Notes: generated by a model from the sequence alone, not told the origin. A stretch of DNA of 54,060 bases from Oscillospiraceae bacterium (GCA_902795345.1 CADBKO010000021.1:1-54060), one strand, 5' to 3'; positions 25,351 through 33,878 are shown, counted from the first letter of the stretch. Numbers and translations: made by a program.

Positions 25351-26034
25351 ATGCGCGTTCTGGTGGTTGACGATGAAAAGGCCCTGGTGAAGGGCATCAA
25401 ATTCAATCTGGAAATGGACGGCCTCGAGGTCGAAACGGCCTACGATGGGGAAGAAGCGGTGGAAAAGGTCCGCGCCGGCGGCATCGACCTGATCATCATG
25501 GACCTGATGATGCCGAAGAAAAGCGGCCTGGACGCCTGTCTGGAGATCCGCTCCTTTTCCAAGCTGCCCATCATCATGCTCACAGCCAAGAGCGAGGACA
25601 ACGACAAGATCATCGGCTTTGAATACGGGGCGGACGACTATGTGACCAAGCCCTTCAATATCCTGGAGCTGAAGGCCCGGGTCCGGGCGCTCCTGCGCCG
25701 GAGCGCCGTGTCGGAAGCGCCGCCCGCGCCCGCCTCCGTGCTGGTCAGCGGCCCCTTCCGCCTGGACACGGAGAGCCGCGTCGCCTTCCGGGACGGGCAG
25801 GAAATCGAGCTGACCGCCAGGGAATTCGACCTGGTGGAGCTTCTGATGCGCAACCCCGGCAAGGTGTTCAGCCGGGATGCGCTGCTGAAGCTGGTGTGGG
25901 GCGCGGATTATCAGGGGGATATCCGCACCGTGGACGTGCACATCCGCCGCATCCGGGAAAAAATGGAAGAGGACCCGGCGGAGCCGGTCAAGATCATGAC
26001 CAAGTGGGGGGTCGGCTACTATCTTAAGGCGTAA
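25351..26034 (+). CDS. OmpR/PhoB-family response regulator
   Basis: A 227-residue two-domain regulator. The receiver has VVDDE at the start, the phosphoacceptor D51 in IIMDLMMP, T in LTAKS and K in TKPF. The winged helix covers about 135-225 (ELTAREFDLVELLMRN, TVDVHIRRIREKM, KWGVGYYLKA). A histidine kinase follows immediately, so they form a pair. Target genes are not visible from the sequence. Confidence 0.95.
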   Translation: MRVLVVDDEKALVKGIKFNLEMDGLEVETAYDGEEAVEKVRAGGIDLIIMDLMMPKKSGLDACLEIRSFSKLPIIMLTAKSEDNDKIIGFEYGADDYVTKPFNILELKARVRALLRRSAVSEAPPAPASVLVSGPFRLDTESRVAFRDGQEIELTAREFDLVELLMRNPGKVFSRDALLKLVWGADYQGDIRTVDVHIRRIREKMEEDPAEPVKIMTKWGVGYYLKA

Positions 26035-26095
26035 GCTACGCGGCATCCTGAGCCGGTTCGGCCTGCAGCTGCAATACAGCGCGGCTTACAGCGCC

Positions 26096-27478
26096 GTGAT
26101 CCTGGGCTGCCTCATCGCCATGAATGTGTTCCCGGTGGTCAAAAGCCGGGACCTGCTCTTTGATTCCAAGTGCAGCTCCATGCTGAATCAGGCGTCCCTT
26201 TATGCATCCTCCCTCTCCACGCTGAATGTGCTTCAGGCGGACGAGGTGGGGAAGGTGATGACCCTGATGGACGACCAGCGCCTCAGCCGCGTCTTCGTCA
26301 CCGACCGGGAAAAACACATCGTCTATGACAACACGGTCCAGCAGGATGAAAGCGCCGAAGCCCTGGCTCCCGAGCGGGAGGTGGAGATGGCGCTGGCGGG
26401 CAATAATGTGTTCTTTTCCCAGCTGAAGGCCGGTGCGGTCTCCAGCCGCGCCTGCATCCCGGTGATAAGCGGGGGAAGCATCATCGGCGCGGTCTATCTT
26501 TATGAATACGACACGGCGCAGGCAGCCCTGATCGAGAGCCTGCGCCTTAATTTGCTGTCCATCTCCCTGATCACGGCCATCTCCGCCCTGCTGGTGGGCC
26601 TGCTGCTGGGCTATCTGATCGCCCACCGCACCCGCATGATCCTGACGGGCATCCGGGGCATCGGCGCGGGGCGCTACGACACCCGCATCGAGGACCGGGG
26701 CCTGGACGAGCTGGGGGAGATCAGCGGGGAGATCAATCTCCTGGCGGACCGCCTGCAGCAGATCGAGGGGGTCCGGCAGCGCTTCGTGTCCGACGCCTCC
26801 CACGAGCTGAAAACGCCCCTGGCGGCCATCACCCTCCTGTCCGACAGCATCGTGCAGAACGACGGCATGGACAAGGCCACCGTGCGGGAATTCGTCTATG
26901 ACATCGGCCGGGAAGCGGAGCGGCTGGCCCGGGTCACCCAGCAGCTCCAGGAGCTGACCAAGCTGGACAGCAAGGCCCGGGAGCTGCGGGAGGACGTGGA
27001 CCTGGGGAAGGTGGCGGCGGAGGCCATGAAGATGCTGCTGACCCTGGCGGACCAGAAGGACGTCACCCTCAGCAGCAACCTGGCGGAGAAGTGCATCGTC
27101 CGCGCCAATCCGGACGATCTCCACCAGATCATTTTCAACCTGGTGGAAAACGCCATCAAGTACAACGTGACCGGCGGAAAGGTGAACATGCTCCTCTACC
27201 ACCTGGGGGACAGGGTCGAGCTGGTGGTGGACGACACCGGCGAGGGCGTGCCGCCGGATAAGCTGGGCAGCATCTTTGACCGCTTTTACCGGGTGGACGA
27301 GTCCCGCAGCGGGGAGCAGAGCGGCAGCGGCCTGGGCCTGGCCATCGTCCGCGACGCCGTCCTGAAAAACGGCGGCACCGTGGAAGCGGCCAACCGCCGG
27401 GAGGGGGGCATGCGCTTCCAGGTGAGCTTCCCGGCGGCGGAAGAAGGGGAAGAGCACCGCCGGGATCGGAGGTCGTAA
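26096..27478 (+). CDS. Sensor histidine kinase, partner of the OmpR-type regulator
   Basis: Residues: membrane helix at the start, extracytoplasmic domain of about 130 residues, second helix (LLSISLITAISALLVGLLLGYLIA), HAMP, HisKA with SDASHELKTPLA, then HATPase_c (N box LVENAIKYN, G1 DDTGEGV, G2 GSGLGLAIV). This is the PhoR/WalK-like class. GTG 26096 is the first standard start in the frame and gives 460 aa, but the open frame runs upstream to a stop at 25997. It encodes KLRGILSRFGLQLQYSAAYS, just what a kinase N-terminus looks like before helix 1. The true start may be a rare codon (for example CTG 26048) inside the overlap with the regulator. Otherwise typical and apparently active. Confidence 0.9.
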   Translation: MILGCLIAMNVFPVVKSRDLLFDSKCSSMLNQASLYASSLSTLNVLQADEVGKVMTLMDDQRLSRVFVTDREKHIVYDNTVQQDESAEALAPEREVEMALAGNNVFFSQLKAGAVSSRACIPVISGGSIIGAVYLYEYDTAQAALIESLRLNLLSISLITAISALLVGLLLGYLIAHRTRMILTGIRGIGAGRYDTRIEDRGLDELGEISGEINLLADRLQQIEGVRQRFVSDASHELKTPLAAITLLSDSIVQNDGMDKATVREFVYDIGREAERLARVTQQLQELTKLDSKARELREDVDLGKVAAEAMKMLLTLADQKDVTLSSNLAEKCIVRANPDDLHQIIFNLVENAIKYNVTGGKVNMLLYHLGDRVELVVDDTGEGVPPDKLGSIFDRFYRVDESRSGEQSGSGLGLAIVRDAVLKNGGTVEAANRREGGMRFQVSFPAAEEGEEHRRDRRS

Positions 27479-27480
27479 GC

Positions 27481-27885
27481 ATGGAAACCGATTATTTCGC
27501 CTCTCCTCTGACGGAGGAGGAGGTCCGCACCATGGGCAGCCTCGCCCTGGCCCATGTGGGCGACGCGGTGTTTGAGCTCCTGGTGCGCGTCCACCTGGCC
27601 GCCGCCGGGGGCAGGAACGGCAGCCTGCACCGGGCCGCCGTGGAGATGGTCAATGCCGCCGCCCAGGCGGGGGATATGGAAAAGCTGCTGCCCCTGCTGA
27701 CGGAGGAGGAGGCGGAGGTGTTCCGCCGGGGAAGGAATGTGAAGGTCCATTCGGTGCCGAAGCATGCCCGGCTGGGGGATTACCATGCCGCCACCGGCCT
27801 GGAAGCCCTCTTCGGCTATCTCTATCTGCTGGACAGGCGGGACCGGCTGAATGCCCTTTTCGCCGTGATCTTGGAGGAAAGCTGA
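27481..27885 (+). CDS. mrnC: Mini-ribonuclease III
   Basis: A 134-residue RNase III catalytic domain without a dsRNA-binding domain. The signature LAHVGDAVFELLVR carries the catalytic acidic residues; the later helix GLEALFGYLYLLDR holds the second conserved acid. This enzyme matures 23S rRNA ends in Firmicutes. It begins two bases after the kinase stop and its stop shares one base with the rqcH ATG (TGATG), so the three genes are tightly coupled. Confidence 0.93.
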   Translation: METDYFASPLTEEEVRTMGSLALAHVGDAVFELLVRVHLAAAGGRNGSLHRAAVEMVNAAAQAGDMEKLLPLLTEEEAEVFRRGRNVKVHSVPKHARLGDYHAATGLEALFGYLYLLDRRDRLNALFAVILEES

Positions 27886-29615
27886 TGCCTCTGGACGCAT
27901 TCTGCATATCGGAAGTGACCGCGGAGCTGCAAAGCCTGGTGGGGAGCCGGGTGGACAAGGTGCAGCAGCCGGAAAGGGACGTGCTGCTATTGCATCTGCG
28001 GGGGAGCGCGGGCGCGGTGCGCCTGCTGGTGAGCGCCGGCAGCGGCACGGTCCGGGTGCATCTGACCCGGATGGACCGGGAGAACCCGGCGGAACCCCCC
28101 ATGTTCTGCATGCTGCTGCGCAAGCACCTGGGCGGCGCCCGGCTCCTCAGCGTGGAGCAGCCGGATTGGGAGCGAGTGATGCTCCTGCGCTTCGCCTGCC
28201 TGGACGAAATGGGGGAGGCTTCGGAGAAGCTGCTGGCCGTGGAGATGATGGGGCGCAGCGCCAACATCATCCTGGTGGACGGCGCGGGCAGGGTCTTGGA
28301 CTGCCTCCATAAGGCGGATCCCATGTCCGCTCCCAAGCGGCCCCTGCTGCCGGGCCTGTATTATGCGCTGCCCCCCGCCCAGGAGAAGGAGAATCTGTTC
28401 CTGACCACGGAGGAGAGCTTCCTTGGGGCTTTTGCCCGGGGCAGCCGGGACAGGAGCGCCGACGAATGGCTGGTAGAGAGCTTCGCGGGGGTTTCCCCCC
28501 TGCTGGCCCGGGAGCTGACGGCCCTGGCCGCGGGGGCGGCCGACGCCCGCCTGCGGGAGACCACCGGCGAAAAGCTGTGGCAGGCCTTCACGGCCCTGCG
28601 CGCCCAGCCGCCCCGGCCCACCCTGCTGCTGCGCTCCGGCGTGCCTTACGACCTGTATTGCCGCCCCATCCGGCAGTATGGCGGCGCTCTCGCCCAGGAG
28701 ACGAAGGAGAGCTTTTCCCAGCTGCTGGACGGGTTCTATACGGAGCGGGAGCGCCTCGCCCACCAGCAGCAGCGCAGCCAGGCCCTGATGAAGCTGGTGA
28801 AAAACCGGCGGGAGCGGGCCGCGCGGAAGCTGGCCGCCCGGCTGGAGGAACGGAAGGCCACGGCCCAGCGGGAGACCTGGCGGCAGTACGGCGACCTGAT
28901 CAAGGCCAATCTCTACCGCATGAAGCGGGGACAGAGGACGCTGGAAGCGGAGAACTTCTATGACCCGGAGAATGCGCCGGTGTCGATCCCCCTGGAAGCG
29001 AAGCTCTCGCCCCAGCAGAATGCGGAGCGCTATTACAAGCTCTATACCAAGGCAAAGAACGCCGAGAAGGTGCTCACGGACCAGATCCGCGAGGCGGAGC
29101 GGGAGCTGGAATACCTGGAGAGCGTGCAGCAGGAGCTGAGCCTGGCCTCCGGGGAAAAGGACCTGGGCGAGATCCGGCAGGAGCTGATAAGCCAGGGTTA
29201 TCTCACCGGGGGCGACAAGCGCCGGAGCAAGCCTGCGCCGCCCCGTCCCCTGCGTTTCCGCAGCACCGACGGCAGCCTGATCCAGGTGGGGAAGAACAAC
29301 CTGCAGAACGACTGGCTCACCCTGAAATCGGCGGATAAGAACGACGTGTGGTTCCATGTGCAGAAGAGCCACGGCAGCCATGTGGTGGCCCGCTGCGCCC
29401 GGGAGGATCGGGAGACCCTGGAGGCGGCGGCGATGCTGGCCGCCTGGTATTCCGAGGCCAGGGACAGCGCCAACGTGCCCGTGGATTACACCCTGGTCCG
29501 CTATGTGAAGAAGCCCGCGGGGGCCCGGCCCGGCATGGTGATCTACACGGATTACAAAACGATCTATGTAACGCCGGAGCGCAGCAAAGTGGAAGCCCTG
29601 GAACAAGTGAAATAA
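27885..29615 (+). CDS. rqcH: RqcH/FbpA family ribosome quality-control protein (NFACT)
   Basis: A 576-residue protein with the whole NFACT layout: NFACT-N (1-200: VDKVQQPERDVLLLHLR, PMFCMLLRKHLGG), a long coiled coil (about 285-440) and the NFACT-R domain (about 450-575) with NDVWFHVQKSHGSHVV, KKPAGARPGMVIYTDYKT. In Firmicutes RqcH binds stalled 50S subunits and recruits tRNA-Ala for C-terminal alanine tailing; it was earlier called FbpA/YloA. Length and motifs are normal. A terminator follows three bases after the stop. Confidence 0.95.
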   Translation: MPLDAFCISEVTAELQSLVGSRVDKVQQPERDVLLLHLRGSAGAVRLLVSAGSGTVRVHLTRMDRENPAEPPMFCMLLRKHLGGARLLSVEQPDWERVMLLRFACLDEMGEASEKLLAVEMMGRSANIILVDGAGRVLDCLHKADPMSAPKRPLLPGLYYALPPAQEKENLFLTTEESFLGAFARGSRDRSADEWLVESFAGVSPLLARELTALAAGAADARLRETTGEKLWQAFTALRAQPPRPTLLLRSGVPYDLYCRPIRQYGGALAQETKESFSQLLDGFYTERERLAHQQQRSQALMKLVKNRRERAARKLAARLEERKATAQRETWRQYGDLIKANLYRMKRGQRTLEAENFYDPENAPVSIPLEAKLSPQQNAERYYKLYTKAKNAEKVLTDQIREAERELEYLESVQQELSLASGEKDLGEIRQELISQGYLTGGDKRRSKPAPPRPLRFRSTDGSLIQVGKNNLQNDWLTLKSADKNDVWFHVQKSHGSHVVARCAREDRETLEAAAMLAAWYSEARDSANVPVDYTLVRYVKKPAGARPGMVIYTDYKTIYVTPERSKVEALEQVK

Positions 29616-29617
29616 GG

Positions 29618-29652
29618 CAGACGCCCTGCACCTTACGGCAGGGCGTCTGTTT
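29618..29652. terminator. Intrinsic terminator after rqcH
   Basis: Perfect 12-bp stem (29618-29629 with 29638-29649), 8-base loop, TTT after the stem on the plus strand. It lies between convergent rqcH and the SLH gene and may serve both. Confidence 0.85.
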
Positions 29653-29657
29653 CTGTG

Positions 29658-30626
29658 TCAGCCGGACCAGCTGAACCTGGCGTTTTTCCCTCTTGCTTCC
29701 AGCACGTCCATGGCCGCGCTGAGCATCTCCGCCGCGTCGAAGCGCGTCAGCGTCCCGGAGGCCCGGAAATCGTCGCCGGAGCAGATGTCGCAGGCGCAGA
29801 GATTGGAAACCGCCTGGGCCGCCCAGTCGGGCACGTCCTCCGCGTAGAAGATCCCGGCGGTGTCGGAGATCTCCAGGAAGCTGTCCAGCATCACCGCCGC
29901 TTCCGCCCGGGTGATGGGCTGGTCCCCGCGAAAGACGGCCTTGCCGCTGTCCCCGGTGCTGCCCTGCACCACCCCGTAGAGCAGCGCCGCCGAGACATAG
30001 GGCTTCTGCCAGGGGCTGATGCTCTCGTCGTCAAAGAAGCCGGTCCGGGTCACGTCCTCCAGGGGTTCCATCCCCGTGAGGGCGGCGCACATGGTCAGGA
30101 AATCGCCTCGTTTCAGGGGCGTTTCGGCGGAAAAGCACCAGCAGGAGCCCACCTTCTCTCCGGTAAAGACGCCCTTTTCCGCCAGGCGCACCGCCGCGTA
30201 CTGGATGCCCTTCCCCTGAAGCTCCGGGTAGCTCACGGGGCAGGTCTGCTTTTCGATGCGGATGTTCACCGTGGCTTCGGCGGAGGCGCAGCCCTCCGAA
30301 TCCACCGCCTGATAGCTGAACCGGTCCCGGCCCCGCTTGCCCTCGGCCGGGGTATAGACAAAGGAGCCGCCCTGCACCGTGACGCTGCCCTTGCCCGGCG
30401 GGGTGGTGATGCGGAAGCTCAGAAGGTCCCCCTCCGGGTCCAGGGCCTTGAAATCGCCGGAGACGGAGGTTTCCCGATAGGTGCTGATCTCCAGGTTTTC
30501 CGCCACCGGCGCGCTGTTCCCGGAGCCTGCGGTGCTGACGGTCACCGTCTCCACCTCAACGGCCAGCGCCGCGCCGGCCAGCAGCGACAGGCAGACAAGC
30601 AGGATCGCTATGGATCTGAATCTCAT
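29658..30626 (-). CDS. Exported SLH-domain protein with cadherin-like domain
   Basis: A 322-residue protein; start ATG 30626 with GGGAGGC upstream. It has a signal peptide (1-23). A beta-sandwich at about 38-130 is of the 'tandem-95'/cadherin-like kind: LDPEGDLLSFRITTPPGKGS, FVYTPAEGKRGRDRFSYQ. Three SLH-like segments follow (YAAVRLAEKGVFTG; ISPWQKPYVSAALLYGVVQG...ITRAEAAVMLD; PDWAAQAVSNLCACDICSG...LTRFDAAEML). SLH domains anchor proteins to wall polymers. The coding region ends just before the terminator. A hairpin with a T-run overlaps its ribosome binding site, suggesting control of its expression (see 30634-30676). Confidence 0.85.
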   Translation of the reverse strand: MRFRSIAILLVCLSLLAGAALAVEVETVTVSTAGSGNSAPVAENLEISTYRETSVSGDFKALDPEGDLLSFRITTPPGKGSVTVQGGSFVYTPAEGKRGRDRFSYQAVDSEGCASAEATVNIRIEKQTCPVSYPELQGKGIQYAAVRLAEKGVFTGEKVGSCWCFSAETPLKRGDFLTMCAALTGMEPLEDVTRTGFFDDESISPWQKPYVSAALLYGVVQGSTGDSGKAVFRGDQPITRAEAAVMLDSFLEISDTAGIFYAEDVPDWAAQAVSNLCACDICSGDDFRASGTLTRFDAAEMLSAAMDVLEARGKNARFSWSG

Positions 30627-30633
30627 AAAAAAT

Positions 30634-30676
30634 GCCTCCCGTAAGAATATCGTCAAGGGTATTCTTTGCGGGAGGC
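30634..30676 (-). promoter_or_regulatory. Hairpin with U-run overlapping the ribosome binding site of the SLH gene
   Basis: On the minus strand GCCTCCCG pairs with CGGGAGGC and an inner AGAATA/TATTCT stem extends it; six T follow and run directly into the ATG at 30626. The 3' arm contains the SLH ribosome binding site GGGAGG. It looks like an intrinsic terminator for the upstream lipoprotein gene that also masks the start site. Confidence 0.6.
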
Positions 30677-30704
30677 GGTATTTTATACTAGTATTTCAAT
30701 TGTT

Positions 30705-31187
30705 TCAATTCTTCAGCGCATTTTCAAAGTCCGTGAGGATCTTTCCCCGGGCGTCGTCGGAGACGATCACATAGATCACATAGAGACCGCAGACCTTGAC
30801 CTCGGCCTGGGTGAGCTTGGGCTTCTCCTCGGGCATGTATTCCTCCATCCAGGTGTCCCGCCGCAGCTTCAGATAATCCTCCGCCGCCTGCTTGACGGCG
30901 GCGACGCCCGCTTCGTCGGGGGCCTTGAAGATGCCGTATTCGTCGATGTTCGCGCCGTAGGCGTTGATCTTCACCAGCCAGTCGGCAAATATGGCGGGGT
31001 CCAGCTTCATGGCCCCCTTCAGGTAGCTCTCCTGCATGGCGGCCAGGCTGCCGCCGTCCAGGTGCTTCTCCACCGCTTCGGCCAGGGTGCTCAGGGGCAC
31101 GTCGGTGCGCCAGGCGGCTTTCTTCCCGCAGGCGCCCAGGCAAAGCAGGGCCGCCAGGCAGAGCAGGATGCAGATGCTTCTTTTCAT
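30705..31187 (-). CDS. DUF4358-like lipoprotein
   Basis: A 160-residue protein with a lipoprotein signal (CLAALLCLGACGKK, Cys at 20). The mature part is helical and matches the layout of DUF4358-type small lipoproteins common in Clostridia (AEAVEKHLDGGSL near the start and KVCGLYVIYVIVSDDARGKIL near the end). GGGAGGAC precedes the start. Function unknown. It lies 19 bases downstream of the SGNH hydrolase gene, probably one operon. Confidence 0.7.
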   Translation of the reverse strand: MKRSICILLCLAALLCLGACGKKAAWRTDVPLSTLAEAVEKHLDGGSLAAMQESYLKGAMKLDPAIFADWLVKINAYGANIDEYGIFKAPDEAGVAAVKQAAEDYLKLRRDTWMEEYMPEEKPKLTQAEVKVCGLYVIYVIVSDDARGKILTDFENALKN

Positions 31188-31206
31188 GGTATGTCCTCCC
31201 GTTTTC

Positions 31207-32172
31207 TCATTCCCAGCCGTGGGTGCGCTGGTAATCCAGCACCACCCGGAAGCCGTCCCCGTTCAGATGCAGGCCGTCCCCGTTCTGATAGGCGTCGATC
31301 AGCCAGCCGTCGGAACCCATGAGCACCGAAATGGTGTTGAGATACCTTGCGCCGGTGTTCTCCGCCACCTCCAGCAGCCAGGTGTTGGCCGTGGTGATCT
31401 TCTCGTTGTTGATGCTGCCCAGGTATTCATAGTTGCTGGCCACGGGGAAGATGGACTGGATGATGACCTTGGTGTCGGGGCTCAGCTCCATGATGTCCGT
31501 CACCAGGTCCGTGTATTCGCTGATGAAGCTGTCCCGGTCCATGAAGGAGACGCCGTTGACCCCCAGGGTAATGATCATCATGGTGGGCTTCTTCTTTTCC
31601 ACCGCCTCCCGGATGGTGATCTCCGTCCCCTCGTCGGGGTAGACGATGGCGGCGAAGCTCTGGTAGGAGAGGGTCAGGGTGCCGCTGGAGGGGGTCCAGA
31701 CCTGGGTGGTATCCTTGCCCCCGGAGAGGACGGCGTAGTATTTCAGGCCGTAGGTGGTGCTGTCTCCCAGATAAACCACCTTGTCGATGTATTCCTGGCC
31801 CATGTCCGCCGTCTCGCCCAGCAGAGCGGGGGAAGAATAGTCGATCTCCGCGTAGCCGTTGGGATTGGGCGTGGGTATTGGCGTGGGCTCCGGGGTAGGC
31901 TCCGGCGTGGGCTCCGGGGTCGGTTCAGGCGTCGGTTCCTCCGTGGGCTCCGGCGTGGGCTCTTCCGTGGGCTGGGCCGTCACCGAGGGCATGGCCGTTT
32001 CCGGGGGCGGCGCAGGCGTTTCGGTGGCCGGAGGCGGCGTCGCGGCGGAGGCGGAAGGCCCGCCGGGGGTGGGGGAGGGCGCAGGATGGTTCTTCATGGC
32101 CAGCAGGGAAGCCCCCGCGGCAGCCAGCATGAGGATAATGATAATAAGAGCAAATATCAGATGTCGTTTCAT
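31207..32172 (-). CDS. Membrane-anchored SGNH/GDSL hydrolase with Pro-Thr-Glu linker
   Basis: A 321-residue protein: uncleaved N-terminal helix (5-26), a low-complexity linker of about 70 residues made of TPEP/EEPTPEP repeats, and an SGNH domain from about 115. Block I is GDSTTYGL (nucleophile Ser), block III LGVNG (Asn), and the C-terminal block DGLHLN (Asp/His). Such enzymes are usually esterases that trim acetyl or acyl groups from wall polysaccharide. The linker would hold the catalytic domain out from the membrane. A clear promoter lies upstream (32218-32246). Confidence 0.85.
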   Translation of the reverse strand: MKRHLIFALIIIILMLAAAGASLLAMKNHPAPSPTPGGPSASAATPPPATETPAPPPETAMPSVTAQPTEEPTPEPTEEPTPEPTPEPTPEPTPEPTPIPTPNPNGYAEIDYSSPALLGETADMGQEYIDKVVYLGDSTTYGLKYYAVLSGGKDTTQVWTPSSGTLTLSYQSFAAIVYPDEGTEITIREAVEKKKPTMMIITLGVNGVSFMDRDSFISEYTDLVTDIMELSPDTKVIIQSIFPVASNYEYLGSINNEKITTANTWLLEVAENTGARYLNTISVLMGSDGWLIDAYQNGDGLHLNGDGFRVVLDYQRTHGWE

Positions 32173-32217
32173 GGTCGGCCTCGCATCTTGTGGTGGAGCA
32201 AAATCGTCAATGATGGC

Positions 32218-32246
32218 ATTATACCACTTTGTCCGGGCCGAGACAA
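32218..32246 (-). promoter_or_regulatory. SigA-type promoter for the SGNH hydrolase-lipoprotein unit
   Basis: Minus strand TTGTCT (plus 32241-32246), 17-base spacer, TATAAT (plus 32218-32223). Confidence 0.75.
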
Positions 32247-32291
32247 TAGAGGTTTTCTGCTTCGGCAGTGGGCGTTATTATGATTTAACGC

Positions 32292-32320
32292 TTTACATTC
32301 CTGCTGAAATGTGGTAAAAT
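32292..32320 (+). promoter_or_regulatory. SigA-type promoter for the YerC-like regulator
   Basis: TTTACA at 32292-32297, 17-base spacer, TAAAAT at 32315-32320; transcription would start about 27 bases before the TTG start codon. It is divergent from the SGNH promoter. Confidence 0.75.
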
Positions 32321-32353
32321 ACACCAAAAGTGCCGGTGAAGGGAGATATAGAG

Positions 32354-32671
32354 TTGAAGAAAAGCAACCGCAGGATCGAGAACACCGCCATGTATAAGGC
32401 GATCCTTGCCCTGAAAACCGAGGAGGAATGCCGCAAGTTCATGGAGGACCTTTGCAGCATCACGGAGATCATGGCGATGGAGCAGCGTTTCGAGGTGGCC
32501 AAGCTGCTGAACGAAGGCCTCATCTACAATGCGATCATGGACCAGACGGGGGCCAGCAGCGCCATCATCAGCCGTGTCAACCGCTCCCTGCAATACGGCG
32601 CGGGCGGTTACGGCATCGTGTTCGACCGGCTGAAAGAGGCGGAGGAGAGCGCCGGGGAAGAAAAGGAATGA
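32354..32671 (+). CDS. YerC/YecD-type TrpR-like regulator
   Basis: A 105-residue protein from TTG 32354, eight bases after GGGAG (a GTG further up, at 32330, is less well placed). The helix-turn-helix region is as in the YerC/YecD branch of the TrpR superfamily: EECRKFMEDLCSITEI, QRFEVAKLLNEG, then ASSAIISRVNRSLQYG as recognition helix. In Firmicutes the ligand and targets of this branch are not well defined. The stop overlaps the methyltransferase ATG. Confidence 0.9.
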   Translation: MKKSNRRIENTAMYKAILALKTEEECRKFMEDLCSITEIMAMEQRFEVAKLLNEGLIYNAIMDQTGASSAIISRVNRSLQYGAGGYGIVFDRLKEAEESAGEEKE

Positions 32672-33399
32672 GCGCCTACGGCGCCCTTGCACAGGTCTAT
32701 GACAGTCTCATGCCCGCCCAGGCCTATCCGGCCTGGGCGGATAGTTGTGATGCCCTCTTTCGGCCCCGGGGCCTGAAAACGGTGCTGGACCTGGCCTGCG
32801 GCACGGGAAGGCTCAGCTGGCTTTTGGCGGAGAAGGGCTATGAGGTCATCGGCGCGGACCTGAGCAGCGATATGCTCGTGGAGGCCATGGCCGCCGGAGA
32901 AGGCCGCAGCGTGCCCATCCGCCCCATGTTCATCTGCCAGGCCATGGAGGAGCTGGACCTGTATGGGACGGTGCAGGCCGTGGTTTGCAGCATGGACGGC
33001 ATGAATTATCTGGAGCCGGAGGCTCTGGAGGAGGCGGTGCGCCGAGTGCGCCTGTTCCTGGAGCCGGGGGGTGTGTTCTTTTTCGATGTGCATACGCCGG
33101 AGAAGCTGCGCTCGCTGGACGGGCGGACCTTTTTCAGCGAGTCGGAGGAGGCCTTCTGCGTGTGGAGCGCCGCATGCCCGCCGGGGGCCGGGTCCTGCGA
33201 ATATGCCGTCGAGGTCTTCACCCGCGCCGGGAAGCTCTGGCGGCGCAGCAGCGAGGAGCACCGGGAATATCTCCACGAACCGGAATGGCTGCGCAAGGTC
33301 CTGCTGGGCTCGGGCTTCGGGGAAGTGCGCATCTGCGGCGGCCTGCCTCTGCGCCCGCGCAGCGGGGAGGATGAGCGGCTGTTTTTCGTTGCTTCCTGA
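32668..33399 (+). CDS. Class I SAM-dependent methyltransferase
   Basis: A 243-residue protein starting in the ATGA overlap with the YerC-like gene; the open frame extends upstream but only in the shadow of that gene. The fold begins with YGALAQVYDSLM, then motif I VLDLACGTGRLSWLL, acidic GADLSSDML (motif II) and LFLEPGGVFFFDVHTPEKL. This resembles the small-molecule methyltransferases often encoded after YerC in Clostridia. Substrate unknown. Confidence 0.88.
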   Translation: MSAYGALAQVYDSLMPAQAYPAWADSCDALFRPRGLKTVLDLACGTGRLSWLLAEKGYEVIGADLSSDMLVEAMAAGEGRSVPIRPMFICQAMEELDLYGTVQAVVCSMDGMNYLEPEALEEAVRRVRLFLEPGGVFFFDVHTPEKLRSLDGRTFFSESEEAFCVWSAACPPGAGSCEYAVEVFTRAGKLWRRSSEEHREYLHEPEWLRKVLLGSGFGEVRICGGLPLRPRSGEDERLFFVAS

Positions 33400-33436
33400 C
33401 GAAAGAGATTAAGACGGAAAAATTGAAAAAAATAGG

Positions 33437-33465
33437 TTGACATTCCCCGTGTTTTATTGTATTAT
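33437..33465 (+). promoter_or_regulatory. Strong promoter for the tRNA cluster
   Basis: TTGACA at 33437-33442, 17-base spacer, TATTAT at 33460-33465, about 43 bases before the first tRNA. Confidence 0.8.
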
Positions 33466-33507
33466 TCAATTCGCCGCTTGGAACTGAGCTTGTTTACTGG
33501 CCATTCC

Positions 33508-33580
33508 GGGAGCATAGCTCAGCTGGGAGAGCACATGCCTTACAAGCATGGGGTCACAGGTTCGAGCCCTGTTGTTCCCA
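33508..33580 (+). tRNA. tRNA-Val (anticodon TAC)
   Basis: All four arms fold: acceptor GGGAGCA with TGTTCCC, anticodon stem CATGC/GCATG with loop CTTACAA (anticodon 33540-33542), T-loop TTCGAGC. CCA is encoded (33581-33583). First gene of the cluster. Confidence 0.95.
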
Positions 33581-33586
33581 CCATAC

Positions 33587-33661
33587 GGCCCGGTAGTTCA
33601 GTCGGTTTAGAACGCCAGCCTGTCACGCTGGAGGTCGACGGTTCGAGCCCGTTCCGGGTCG
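33587..33661 (+). tRNA. tRNA-Asp (anticodon GTC)
   Basis: Acceptor GGCCCGG with CCGGGTC (one G-T pair), D-stem GTTC/GAAC, anticodon stem CCAGC/GCTGG with loop CTGTCAC, discriminator G, encoded CCA to 33664. Confidence 0.95.
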
Positions 33662-33667
33662 CCATAT

Positions 33668-33740
<73 letters not shown>

Positions 33741-33743
33741 CCA

Positions 33744-33762
33744 CCTGCCGCGCTGCGGCAGG
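33744..33762 (+). other. Perfect 8-bp hairpin between tRNA-Phe and tRNA-Gly
   Basis: CCTGCCGC and GCGGCAGG with a 3-base loop. The T-run after it is only three bases, so it is more likely a processing or pausing hairpin than a full terminator. Confidence 0.6.
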
Positions 33763-33766
33763 ATTT

Positions 33767-33839
33767 GCGGGCGTAGCTCATTTGGCAGAGCGCCACCTTG
33801 CCAAGGTGGAGGTAGCGAGTTCGAATCTCGTCGCCCGCT
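33767..33839 (+). tRNA. tRNA-Gly (anticodon GCC), copy 1
   Basis: Acceptor GCGGGCG with CGCCCGC, anticodon stem CCACC/GGTGG with loop TTGCCAA, discriminator T, CCA to 33842. It is identical to the copy at 34810. Confidence 0.95.
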
Positions 33840-33843
33840 CCAG

Positions 33844-33878
33844 AAAAATCCCGTTGCGCAAAGCGCAGCGGGATTTTT
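33844..33878 (+). terminator. Terminator of the tRNA cluster
   Basis: Stem AAAAATCCCG (33844-33853) with CGGGATTTTT (33869-33878) plus inner TGCGC/GCGCA; the stem's own end supplies the T-run. Confidence 0.9.
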
